From: Pseudomonas sp. Irchel s3h17
GTDB lineage: Bacteria > Pseudomonadota > Gammaproteobacteria > Pseudomonadales > Pseudomonadaceae
Length of the DNA stretch: 64,000 nt
Reading direction: 5' to 3'
NCBI RefSeq assembly: GCF_900187505.1
Contig: NZ_FYDL01000014.1
Coordinates: 1-64,000, forward strand
Shown here: piece after piece, positions 35,741-43,997 of the stretch
How the letters are laid out: each line of letters opens with the position of its first letter
Position numbering within the stretch: the stretch's first letter is position 1
Notes under the pieces: generated by a model
What the model was told of the DNA's origin: nothing
Database searches by the model: none
The model's input: the letters and a program-made list of their open reading frames with translations, nothing else
Made by a program: the position numbers and the translations under genes

Positions 35741-36661
35741 ATGCAGATCGGCAGTGTACTTTTGCTGTTCCTCGCCCTGGTGGTCGCCATCCTGCTCATG
35801 GGCTTCAAGGTTGTGCCCCAGGGCTATCAATGGACGGTCGAACGATTCGGCCGCTACACCACCACCCTCAACCCCGGCCTGAACGTCATCATCCCGGTGA
35901 TGGACCGCATCGGGCGCAAGATCAACATGATGGAGAGCGTGCTGGACATCCCGCCGCAGGAAGTCATCACCGCCGACAACGCCACGGTGCAGATCGATGC
36001 CGTGTGCTTCTTCCAGGTGGTCAATACCGCGCAGGCCGCCTATGAGGTGAACAACCTCGAACATGCGGTACGCAACCTGCTGCAAACCAACATCCGTACC
36101 GTGCTCGGCTCGATGGAGCTGGATGCGATGCTCAGTCAGCGTGACGCCATCAACGAACGACTGCTGCGCACGGTCGACGAAGCCACCGCACCGTGGGGTA
36201 TCAAGATTACCCGGATCGAGATCAAGGACATCAGCCCGCCCGCCGACCTGATGGCGGCAATGTCCGGGCAGATGAAAGCCGAGCGGATCAAGCGCGCGCA
36301 AATCCTCGAAGCCGAAGGCCTGCGAGCCTCGGCCATCCTGACCGCCGAGGGCAAGAAGCAGGCGCAGATCCTCGAAGCCGAAGGCAGCCGTCAGGCAGCG
36401 TTCCTGGAGTCCGAGGCCCGTGAACGTCAGGCCGAAGCGGAAGCCAAGGCGACCCGGGTGGTGTCCGAAGCGATTGCCACCGGCAACGTGCAGGCGGTGA
36501 ACTACTTCGTCGCACAGAAGTACATCGATGCCCTGGGCCAACTGGCCTCGGCCAACAACAGCAAAGTGATCCTGATGCCGCTCGAAGCCAGCCAGATGAT
36601 TGGCGCGATAGGTGGTATCGGCGAGATCGTCAAAGCCACGTTCGACAGCAAAAAGGCCTGA
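35741..36661 (+). CDS. qmcA: SPFH/prohibitin-family membrane protein QmcA
   Basis: A 306-residue protein with an N-terminal membrane anchor (VLLLFLALVVAILLMGF), the SPFH/band-7 domain (about 25-190; VPQGYQWTVERFGRYTTTLNPG) and a charged coiled-coil stalk rich in Ala-Glu (QILEAEG repeats at about 190-240). It scaffolds membrane microdomains and usually pairs with an NfeD protein, as here with a 10-base gap. AAGGAC before the ATG. The target proteins are unknown. Confidence 0.9.
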   Translation: MQIGSVLLLFLALVVAILLMGFKVVPQGYQWTVERFGRYTTTLNPGLNVIIPVMDRIGRKINMMESVLDIPPQEVITADNATVQIDAVCFFQVVNTAQAAYEVNNLEHAVRNLLQTNIRTVLGSMELDAMLSQRDAINERLLRTVDEATAPWGIKITRIEIKDISPPADLMAAMSGQMKAERIKRAQILEAEGLRASAILTAEGKKQAQILEAEGSRQAAFLESEARERQAEAEAKATRVVSEAIATGNVQAVNYFVAQKYIDALGQLASANNSKVILMPLEASQMIGAIGGIGEIVKATFDSKKA

Positions 36662-36671
36662 GGCACGCGTT

Positions 36672-37121
36672 ATGTGGGCATTTCTACAACACCTGTCGTA
36701 TTGGGACTGGCTGGCGCTGGGTACGCTCCTGCTGATCCTGGAAGTGTTCGGTGCCGGCGGTTACCTGCTGTGGATCGGGCTCGCCGCAGCGGCAGTGGGT
36801 GTGCTGACCTTTGTCATGCCCCAGCTGTCCTGGGAATTGCAGCTCCTGCTGTTCGGCGTGCTGTCGATCCTGACCGCCCTGTACTGGTGGCGCCGCCAGC
36901 ACAGTGTGGTTCGGGTCAGCGATCAACCCCACCTCAACCTGCGCGGACAGGAGTTGGTCGGCAACGTCTTTGTGGTGCATGAGGCGATCGTCGACGGCCG
37001 CGGCAAGATCAAGGTGGCAGATGGTGTCTGGATCGCCAAGGGGCCTGATTCACCCACAGGCACCAGGGTTCGGGTGGTGGGTCTGGAGGGGGTGATGCTC
37101 AAGGTTGAACACGCCGATTGA
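36672..37121 (+). CDS. NfeD-family membrane protein
   Basis: A 149-residue protein with two or three membrane helices (about 12-80) followed by an OB-fold domain (about 95-148: LNLRGQELVGNVFVVHEAIVDG). Short NfeD proteins act with SPFH scaffolds such as QmcA. The ATG at 36672 lies 10 bases after the qmcA stop, so the two are co-transcribed; the longer in-frame start is inside qmcA. Confidence 0.88.
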   Translation: MWAFLQHLSYWDWLALGTLLLILEVFGAGGYLLWIGLAAAAVGVLTFVMPQLSWELQLLLFGVLSILTALYWWRRQHSVVRVSDQPHLNLRGQELVGNVFVVHEAIVDGRGKIKVADGVWIAKGPDSPTGTRVRVVGLEGVMLKVEHAD

Positions 37122-37135
37122 AGGCACGGAACTCG

Positions 37136-37174
37136 TTTGGGGTAACTGCAATCAAAGCCGCCAGTTAACCCAAA
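37136..37174. promoter_or_regulatory. Inverted repeat in leader of the DUF2388 gene
   Basis: TTTGGGGTAACTG at 37136-37148 and CAGTTAACCCAAA at 37162-37174 match as inverted repeats at 12 of 13 positions, with a 13-base spacer. The right arm touches the ribosome-binding site of the DUF2388 gene, so it may be an operator or an mRNA hairpin that hides the site. Confidence 0.5.
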
Positions 37175-37187
37175 CTGGAGTCACCCC

Positions 37188-37505
37188 ATGCGTTTCAAAC
37201 TGGCCACTGCCACCCTCGCCATGCTGTCCCTGTCTGCAGGGTCTGCAATGGCTGATAGCTTCTGGCAGGAAGTCATTTCCTCCGGTGCGACCACTGCGTC
37301 CACCTACCTGACCTTCAAGGATCACAAGATGATCGTCGCCGCCCAGGACGATGCCGGCAGCTTTGTCGCCAGTGACGGCAACATTCGCGGGCCGTTCCTG
37401 GAGTCCGCGATGCAGAAAGTCCGCGCCGACAACCCGGGCCTGAAGGCCACCGACATGGAGTTGGCCAACGCGATCCTGGCGAAGAGCGCCGTCGCACAAC
37501 AGTGA
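37188..37505 (+). CDS. DUF2388 small exported protein
   Basis: A 105-residue exported protein: signal peptide to SAMA, mature DSFWQEVISSGATTASTYLTF. This is the DUF2388 pattern; paralogues of it are common in Pseudomonas but no function is known. ACTGGAG is before the ATG. It is monocistronic: an inverted repeat precedes it and a strong terminator follows. Confidence 0.85.
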   Translation: MRFKLATATLAMLSLSAGSAMADSFWQEVISSGATTASTYLTFKDHKMIVAAQDDAGSFVASDGNIRGPFLESAMQKVRADNPGLKATDMELANAILAKSAVAQQ

Positions 37506-37523
37506 TTCATTGATGCAATACAG

Positions 37524-37553
37524 AATGCCGCTCACATGAGCGGCATTTTTTTT
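37524..37553 (+). terminator. Terminator of the DUF2388 gene
   Basis: A stem ATGCCGCTC/GAGCGGCAT with a four-base loop is followed by eight T, beginning 20 bases after the DUF2388 stop. Confidence 0.92.
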
Positions 37554-37573
37554 CCGCTGAAATCGACTTCAGA

Positions 37574-37705
37574 CCGTGGCGAGGGAGCTTGCTCCCGCCG
37601 GGGTGCGAAGCGCCCCCGACAGGACTATTGCAGGCTGCAGATACAACTCGGCGCCGGCTTTGGGGCTGCTGCGCAGCCCAGCGCGAGCAAGCTCGCTCGC
37701 CACAG
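37574..37705. repeat. Mixed REP doublet with arms of two variants
   Basis: The left arm (from 37574) carries the GTGGCGAGGGAGC core, while the right arm (to 37705) carries the inverse of the GTGGCGAGCGAGC core found in the 25674-25805 element. The two arms therefore do not match fully, unlike the other doublets in the window. Confidence 0.85.
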
Positions 37706-37731
37706 GGCACGTGTTCGGCATCCCGTGCCAT

Positions 37732-40605
37732 TCAGCGGTACTCATCCACCGGCACACAGGCACAGAACAGATTCCGATCGCCGTAGACGTTGTCCACCCG
37801 GTTCACCGTCGGCCAATACTTGTGGGCCCTGGTGTGCGCATCCGGGGTCACTGCCTGTTCGATACTGTAGGGCCGATCCCAGACACCGATGAGGTCCGCC
37901 AGGGTATGGGGCGCGCGTTTGAGCGGGTTGTCTTCGGCGGACCAGTTGCCGTTCTGCACCTCGGAGATTTCCGCCCGAATGCTCAGCATCGCGCCGATAA
38001 AGCGATCCAGTTCCGCCTTGGATTCGCTCTCGGTGGGTTCGACCATCAAGGTGCCCGGCACTGGAAAGGACATGGTCGGCGCGTGGAAGCCGTAATCCAT
38101 CAAGCGCTTGGCCACGTCTTCTTCACTGATCCCGGTCAGCGCCTTGAGCGGTCGCAGGTCGAGGATGCATTCATGGGCTACCCGCCCGTTACGCCCGCTG
38201 AAGAGTACCGGGAACGCCCCGGACAAATGCTCTGCCAGGTAATTGGCCGAGAGGATCGCCACTTCGCTGGCATCGGCCAGTTGCGGGCCCATCATGGCGA
38301 TGTACATCCAGCTGATCGGCAGAATGCTCGCACTGCCCCACGGCGCGGCGCTGACCGCGCCGTTTTGCGGGTCCGGCCCTTCAATCGGTACCACCGGGTG
38401 ATTGGCCACGAAGGGCGCGAGGTGGGCGCGGACACCGATCGGTCCCATGCCCGGCCCCCCACCCCCGTGAGGAATGCAGAAGGTCTTGTGCAGGTTCATG
38501 TGGGAAACGTCGGCGCCGATGTCCGCCGGGCGCGCCAGCCCCACCTGAGCATTGAGATTGGCGCCATCCATGTACACCTGGCCGCCATGGCTGTGGATCA
38601 CTTCGCAGATTTCGCTGATGCCTTCTTCGTACACGCCATGGGTCGAGGGGTACGTGGCCATCAGGCAGGCAAGCTTGTCGCCGGACTCCATCGCCTTGGC
38701 TTTCAAATCCTCGAGGTCGACGTTGCCGGCCTCGTCGCAATCGACAATCACCACCTGCATGCCGGCCATCTGCGCCGACGCCGGGTTGGTGCCGTGGGCT
38801 GAAGCCGGGATCAGACAGATGTCCCGTGAGCCCTGTTGACGGCTTTCATGGTACTTGCGGATCGCCAGCAACCCGGCGTATTCACCCTGGGCGCCAGAGT
38901 TGGGCTGCATGCAAATCGCGTCGAAACCGGTGATCGCACACAACCAACGCTCGAGCTCCTCGATCATCAACCCGTAGCCCAACGCCTGTTCCTTGGGTGC
39001 AAAGGGATGCAGGTTGGCGAATTCGGGCCAGGTGATGGGGATCATTTCGCTGGTGGCATTGAGTTTCATGGTGCAGGAGCCCAGCGGGATCATCGACTGG
39101 TTGAGCGCCAGGTCCTTGTTCTCCAGCTGCTTGAGGTAACGCAGCATCTCGGTTTCGCTGTGATGGGCATTGAACACCGGATGACGCAAATACGGCGTCG
39201 TGCGCATCAGCCCCTGGGGAATCCCGGACGGCAGCGGCTCGCTATCCAACTCGGCCACCTCCAGCCCATGATCGGCCCCGAGAAGTACATCGAACAGCTT
39301 CGCCACGGTGCTTTCATCACACCGCTCGTCGAGGCTCAAGCCGATCTGCCCGCGCCCGAGAATGCGCAGGTTGATCTGCGCGGCCTTGGCACTTTCGATG
39401 ATTGCGGTCTGGCTGCCACCGACTTCCAGGGTCAGGGTGTCGAAGAACTGTGGATTGAGCCGGCTCACACCTTTGCGCTCAAGTCCCGCGGCGAGAATGC
39501 ACGTCAGCCGATGGACCCGCTGCGCGATGCGCTTGAGCCCCTGCGGGCCATGGTAGACCGCGTAAAAACTGGCAATGTTGGCCAACAGCACCTGTGCGGT
39601 GCAGATGTTCGAGTTGGCCTTCTCGCGGCGAATGTGTTGTTCACGCGTTTGCAGGGCCATGCGCAGCGCGACGTTGCCGCGAGCGTCTTTCGAGACGCCG
39701 ATAATCCGCCCGGGAATCGCCCGCTTGTACTCATCACGGCTGGCAAAGAACGCCGCGTGCGGACCGCCATAACCCATTGGCACGCCAAACCGCTGGGACG
39801 AGCCGAACACCACGTCCGCGCCCATTTCGCCCGGAGGAGTCAGCACCAGCAGGCTCAACAAGTCAGCTGCCACGCAGGCCAATGCCTGCTGCGCGTGCAA
39901 GTGATCGATCAGGGGGCGCAGGTCACGGATCTCGCCGTGGGTATCGGGGTACTGCAGCAGCGCACCGAACACCTGGTGCTGCTTGAGGTTATCCACTGAA
40001 TCGACGATCAGTTCGAAGCCAAAGCCCTCGGCCCGGGTCCGCACCACGGAGATGGTCTGTGGATGGCAGTGTTCGTCGACGAAGAACAGATTGCTTTTCG
40101 ACTTGGCCATGCGCTTGGCCAGTGCCATGGCCTCGGCCGCCGCCGTGGCTTCATCGAGCAACGATGCGTTGGCCAGCTCCAGGCCCGTCAGGTCGATGGT
40201 CAACTGCTGGAAATTGAGCAGGGCTTCGAGTCGCCCTTGGGCGATCTCCGGTTGGTACGGGGTATAGGCGGTGTACCAGCCCGGATTTTCCAGCACGTTG
40301 CGCAGGATTACCGCGGGCGTCAGGGTGCCGTGGTAGCCCATGCCGATCAGGCTGGTCCAGACCTGGTTCTGATCGGCATAACCGCGCAGTTTTGCCAGCG
40401 CGGCCTCTTCATCCAGCGCTGGCGGCAACTCCAGTTCGCGATTCAGGAGAATCCCCGGCGGTACGGTCTGCTCGATCAGCTCGATCCGGCTGCCAAGCCC
40501 CAGGCTGTCGAGCATCGCCTGCTGTTCGGCGGTGTCCGGCCCAAGGTGGCGGCGCAGAAAGACATTGGGGTCGCGTAACTGACTCAAAGTGGGCAGCTGG
40601 GACAT
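37732..40605 (-). CDS. gcvP: Glycine dehydrogenase (decarboxylating) GcvP
   Basis: A 957-residue P-protein, full length for the single-chain form. The C-terminal half carries the PLP lysine, K707, in MNLHKTFCIPHGGGGPG. It decarboxylates glycine and passes the aminomethyl group to lipoyl-GcvH. Here gcvP is separated from gcvT-gcvH by an opposing aminotransferase gene, so it is transcribed from its own promoter in the 157-base gap upstream. GAGAG is before the ATG. Confidence 0.95.
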   Translation of the reverse strand: MSQLPTLSQLRDPNVFLRRHLGPDTAEQQAMLDSLGLGSRIELIEQTVPPGILLNRELELPPALDEEAALAKLRGYADQNQVWTSLIGMGYHGTLTPAVILRNVLENPGWYTAYTPYQPEIAQGRLEALLNFQQLTIDLTGLELANASLLDEATAAAEAMALAKRMAKSKSNLFFVDEHCHPQTISVVRTRAEGFGFELIVDSVDNLKQHQVFGALLQYPDTHGEIRDLRPLIDHLHAQQALACVAADLLSLLVLTPPGEMGADVVFGSSQRFGVPMGYGGPHAAFFASRDEYKRAIPGRIIGVSKDARGNVALRMALQTREQHIRREKANSNICTAQVLLANIASFYAVYHGPQGLKRIAQRVHRLTCILAAGLERKGVSRLNPQFFDTLTLEVGGSQTAIIESAKAAQINLRILGRGQIGLSLDERCDESTVAKLFDVLLGADHGLEVAELDSEPLPSGIPQGLMRTTPYLRHPVFNAHHSETEMLRYLKQLENKDLALNQSMIPLGSCTMKLNATSEMIPITWPEFANLHPFAPKEQALGYGLMIEELERWLCAITGFDAICMQPNSGAQGEYAGLLAIRKYHESRQQGSRDICLIPASAHGTNPASAQMAGMQVVIVDCDEAGNVDLEDLKAKAMESGDKLACLMATYPSTHGVYEEGISEICEVIHSHGGQVYMDGANLNAQVGLARPADIGADVSHMNLHKTFCIPHGGGGPGMGPIGVRAHLAPFVANHPVVPIEGPDPQNGAVSAAPWGSASILPISWMYIAMMGPQLADASEVAILSANYLAEHLSGAFPVLFSGRNGRVAHECILDLRPLKALTGISEEDVAKRLMDYGFHAPTMSFPVPGTLMVEPTESESKAELDRFIGAMLSIRAEISEVQNGNWSAEDNPLKRAPHTLADLIGVWDRPYSIEQAVTPDAHTRAHKYWPTVNRVDNVYGDRNLFCACVPVDEYR

Positions 40606-40762
40606 GACGGGCTCTCTCTTGATTGGCGCTCAGCGTCGATGCGATACGGTCAAACCAGCATAGCTCTCCCTGCGCGCGGGGCATGGCGTCTTTACCGCTT
40701 ACGGCTCATCATCATGGGCCGCGCGTTTCACTACCCTTCACCACTCGGGTCCACTGATCTTC

Positions 40763-41905
40763 ATGAGCCAACTGCCTTTTTTGCCGTTTTCCAAACCTGT
40801 TATCGATGAAGCCACCATCAGCGCTGTCGGTGATGTACTGCGCTCTGGCTGGATTACCAGCGGTCCCAGGGTTCAGGCCTTCGAAGCCCAATTGTCGGAG
40901 TTTTTTGGCGGGCGCCCGGTGCGCACGTTCAACTCGGGCACCTGCACCATGGAGATCGCCCTGCGCATCGCCGGGATCGGTGCCGGTGACGAAGTGATCA
41001 CCACGCCCATATCCTGGGTAGCCACTGCCAATGTCATCCTCGAAGTGGGCGCCACCCCAGTGTTTGCCGACATCGACCCGATCACCCGCAACATCGATCT
41101 GGACAGGCTCGAAGCGGCCATTACCCCGCGCACCCGGGCCATCATTCCGGTTTACCTGGCCGGATTGCCGCTGGACATGCAGCGTTTGTACGGGATCGCC
41201 AGGAAACATGGTCTGCGCGTCGTCGAAGATGCCGCCCAGGCATTGGGCTCAAGCTGGAACGGCCAACGCATTGGCGCCACGGGCGACCTGGTGTCGTTCA
41301 GCTTCCAGGCCAACAAGAACGTCACCTGCTCGGAGGGCGGTTGCCTGGTGCTGAGCAACGCGGATGAAGTGCGGCTGGCGGAGAAGTATCGCCTGCAAGG
41401 CGTGACCCGCAGCGGCTTCGATGGACTGGACGTGGATGTACTGGGCGGCAAATTCAACATGACCGATGTGGCAGCGGCCATTGGCCTGGGCCAATTCGCG
41501 CACATTGAAGCCATCACCGCTCATCGCCGTGAACTGGCTAAACATTACTTCGCCAGTTTCGGCAGCGACTTCGAGGCCAAATACGGTGCGCAACTGCCAC
41601 CGGCAGACTTTACCAACAGCAACTGGCACTTGTTCCAGTTGGTGCTGCCTGAACGCAAGGACGGCAAACCGGCCCGTGCGACCTTCATGGAGCAGATGCA
41701 GGAATTGGGTGTCGGCATCGGTTACCACTACCCGCCGATCCACCTGCTGAGCCTGTACCGCGAACGCGGTTTCAAGCAAGGCATGTTCCCGGTGGCTGAA
41801 CGCGTCGGACGGCTGATCGTTTCACTGCCGATGTTTTCCACCATGCGCAAGAGCGATGTCGAGCGCTCGGTAGCAGCGGTAAAAGCTGTTTTACAGGGTG
41901 CTTGA
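40763..41905 (+). CDS. DegT/DnrJ/EryC1/StrS-family aminotransferase
   Basis: A 380-residue PLP sugar-type aminotransferase. RTFNSGTCTMEIAL binds phosphate, VVEDAAQALGSS holds the cofactor Asp, and K185 in FSFQANKNVTCSEGG is the Schiff-base lysine. This family aminates nucleotide-linked keto-sugars; no other sugar-pathway gene is near, so its substrate is open. It lies between gcvP and gcvH on the opposite strand, with its own terminator. Confidence 0.85.
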   Translation: MSQLPFLPFSKPVIDEATISAVGDVLRSGWITSGPRVQAFEAQLSEFFGGRPVRTFNSGTCTMEIALRIAGIGAGDEVITTPISWVATANVILEVGATPVFADIDPITRNIDLDRLEAAITPRTRAIIPVYLAGLPLDMQRLYGIARKHGLRVVEDAAQALGSSWNGQRIGATGDLVSFSFQANKNVTCSEGGCLVLSNADEVRLAEKYRLQGVTRSGFDGLDVDVLGGKFNMTDVAAAIGLGQFAHIEAITAHRRELAKHYFASFGSDFEAKYGAQLPPADFTNSNWHLFQLVLPERKDGKPARATFMEQMQELGVGIGYHYPPIHLLSLYRERGFKQGMFPVAERVGRLIVSLPMFSTMRKSDVERSVAAVKAVLQGA

Positions 41906-41934
41906 TCCTGCCCGGCCCTGAAAAATACATCTGG

Positions 41935-41965
41935 AACGCCCATGCCCTGCATTGGGCGTTTTTTA
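41935..41965 (+). terminator. Terminator of the DegT-family gene
   Basis: AACGCCCA pairs with TGGGCGTT around a ten-base loop and is followed by further T, 30 bases past the stop. Confidence 0.8.
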
Positions 41966-41977
41966 TTGCAGCAATAA

Positions 41978-42214
41978 CCACAATTACCAATAGTTATACG
42001 TAGAGAGTACGGCGCTTATTGCTCTGCGCCAAAAACTACCCCCCAGCGCTATTTCCAACGCGTACGTCGTAACCGATGGGGAATCCCAAACGATCACTTC
42101 AACAATAGTGGCGCGTGGGTTTCTGGTGAACCGGAAAAACGCCTGGCCGCAGATGCAGTCATGTCCCTGAATGCCAGAGTGAACAACGTTCTAGCCATCG
42201 GAAGAAAACGTTAG
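41978..42214 (+). pseudogene. Open frame without start codon, possible gene remnant
   Basis: After a stop at 41975-41977, one frame stays open for 78 codons to a TAG at 42212-42214 but has no ATG, GTG or TTG until late (ATG at about 42161). It reads as plausible protein (RYFQRVRRNRWGIPNDHF, then NNSGAWVSGEPEKRLAADAV) but only about half of its third positions are G or C, lower than in neighbouring genes. It may be a decayed gene tail or chance. The surrounding 41966-42260 gap holds nothing else I can support. Confidence 0.25.
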
Positions 42215-42260
42215 GCCGGCCTGCATCGGGCTACAGAGGCTGTATGCACGGCGTTGAACG

Positions 42261-42294
42261 AAAAACACCGCGTTCCCCGGCCAGGGATACGCGG
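42261..42294 (-). terminator. Terminator of gcvT-gcvH
   Basis: On the minus strand CCGCGT and ACGCGG, with an inner CCC/GGG, form a stem followed by TGTTTTT. It lies 33 bases past the gcvH stop and ends the leftward gcvT-gcvH transcript. Confidence 0.75.
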
Positions 42295-42326
42295 CGCTCT
42301 TGCAGAGAATTCGCTGACGGCGTTGA

Positions 42327-42710
42327 TTATTCGCCGATAGCGTTCTTGTAGCCAGTGGGGTCGAGCAACTTGTCCAGCTCAGTGGTATCACTTGGCTCGA
42401 GCTTGAAAAACCAGCTGTCGTATGGCGCGCTGTTGACCAACTCCGGGTTGTCGGCCAACGCTTCGTTAATGGCAATGACTGTACCGGAGACTGGCGAGTA
42501 GATATCCGAAGCGGCCTTGACCGACTCGACTACACCCGCAGCATCGCCGGCGGCGAACACTTTGCCGATTTCTGGCAGCTCGACGAACACGACATCACCC
42601 AAGGCTTCCTGAGCATGGTCTGAAATCCCCACTTTCACGCCGCCATCCTCATCCAGGCGGGCCCATTCATGACTTTCGGCATAACGCAGGTCGGTTGGGA
42701 TATCGCTCAT
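42327..42710 (-). CDS. gcvH: Glycine cleavage system H protein GcvH
   Basis: A 127-residue lipoyl carrier. The lipoylated lysine is K65 in VVESVKAASDIYSPVSG, and YAESHEWARL is the family N terminus. It carries the aminomethyl group between GcvP, GcvT and the L protein. The ATG at 42710 has GAGGA about eight bases upstream and gives the expected start; an ATG five codons earlier lies on the site. Co-transcribed 3' of gcvT (49-base gap). Confidence 0.95.
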   Translation of the reverse strand: MSDIPTDLRYAESHEWARLDEDGGVKVGISDHAQEALGDVVFVELPEIGKVFAAGDAAGVVESVKAASDIYSPVSGTVIAINEALADNPELVNSAPYDSWFFKLEPSDTTELDKLLDPTGYKNAIGE

Positions 42711-42759
42711 GTTCTGTATCCTCAAAAAAATGGCAGCGGTCGTTGTCCGCCAGAAAAGG

Positions 42760-43842
42760 TTAGATCAAGGTTTTGCCATGACGCACGAAGGTCGGTTTAA
42801 CCACCCGGACCGGGTACCACTTGCCACGGATTTCCACTTCTGCCCGGTCGGCGGTTGCCATCGGCACCCGTGCCAGGGCGATCGATTTGCTCAGCGTAGG
42901 AGAGAAACTACCACTGGTGATCTCCCCTTCGCCAACATCGGCGATACGCACCACCTGATGCGCACGCAAAACCCCACGCTCTTCGAGCACCAGGCCCACC
43001 AGTTTTTGTTGCACGCCAGCGGCCTGTTCGGCTTCCAGCGCGGCGCGACCGATGAACTGACGAGTGGTCGGCTCCCAGGCGATGCTCCAGGCCATGTTGG
43101 AGGCCAGCGGTGAAACATCCTGGTGAATGTCCTGGCCGTACAGGTTCATGCCGGCCTCAAGGCGCAGTGTGTCGCGGGCACCGAGGCCAATCGGCGAGAT
43201 ACCGGCACCCACCAGGTCGTTGAAGAATGCAGGGGCCTGATCGGCCGGCAGGGCAATCTCCAGGCCATCTTCACCGGTGTAGCCGGTACGGGCAATGAAC
43301 CAGTCACCGTCGCACTGGCCTTCGAAGGGTTTGAGTTGCTGGATCAGGGCGCCACGTGACTGGGTCACCAGTTCGGCGATCTTTTGCCGGGCGTGCGGGC
43401 CTTGAATCGCCAGCATCGCCAATTCGCTGCGCTCATGCAGTTGCACGTGAAAGTCGCCGAGCTGGGCGTGCATCCAGGCCAGGTCCTGATCGCGGGTGGC
43501 GGCGTTCACCACCAGGCGGTAAGTGCCTTCCAGGCGATAGACGATCATGTCGTCGACCACCCCGCCGCGCTCATTGAGCATGGTGCTGTACAAGGCACGG
43601 CCATTGCTGTGCAGGCGTTCGACATCATTGGCCAGCAAATGCTGGAGCCAGGCCTTGGCTTGGGGGCCGCTGACATCGATCACGGTCATATGGGATACAT
43701 CGAAAACCCCGCAATCGCGGCGCACCTGATGGTGTTCCTCGACCTGCGAGCCGTAATGCAGTGGCATATCCCAACCGCCAAAATCGACCATCTTCGCGCC
43801 GAGTGCGAGATGAAGGTCATACAGAGGCGTACGCTGTCCCAT
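42760..43842 (-). CDS. gcvT: Aminomethyltransferase GcvT
   Basis: A 360-residue T protein, the usual length, with KMVDFGGWDMPLHYGSQ near the N terminus and CGVFDVSHMTVIDVSG, the folate-binding-fold hallmarks. It transfers the methylene group to tetrahydrofolate, releasing ammonia. AAGGAG six bases before the ATG. First gene of gcvT-gcvH; the 155-base upstream gap shows no glycine riboswitch fold that I can recognise. Confidence 0.95.
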   Translation of the reverse strand: MGQRTPLYDLHLALGAKMVDFGGWDMPLHYGSQVEEHHQVRRDCGVFDVSHMTVIDVSGPQAKAWLQHLLANDVERLHSNGRALYSTMLNERGGVVDDMIVYRLEGTYRLVVNAATRDQDLAWMHAQLGDFHVQLHERSELAMLAIQGPHARQKIAELVTQSRGALIQQLKPFEGQCDGDWFIARTGYTGEDGLEIALPADQAPAFFNDLVGAGISPIGLGARDTLRLEAGMNLYGQDIHQDVSPLASNMAWSIAWEPTTRQFIGRAALEAEQAAGVQQKLVGLVLEERGVLRAHQVVRIADVGEGEITSGSFSPTLSKSIALARVPMATADRAEVEIRGKWYPVRVVKPTFVRHGKTLI

Positions 43843-43997
43843 GGGTTTCTCCTTCCGGGCTTGGCGAAGGTGCGGACAGGCACTGCGTGAGTTAAAGCCT
43901 TGAAATATAAGGCTTTCAACCAGTTTCAGTTACCCGGTCTGAAGGACGATCCGCACCGAATGCCGCGCATTGTAGCCGCAAGGTGTAGGACTGACAC

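Noticed and set aside
43843..43997. Glycine riboswitch before gcvT
   Set aside because: The leader is only about 155 bases and I could not identify the tandem glycine-aptamer core elements.
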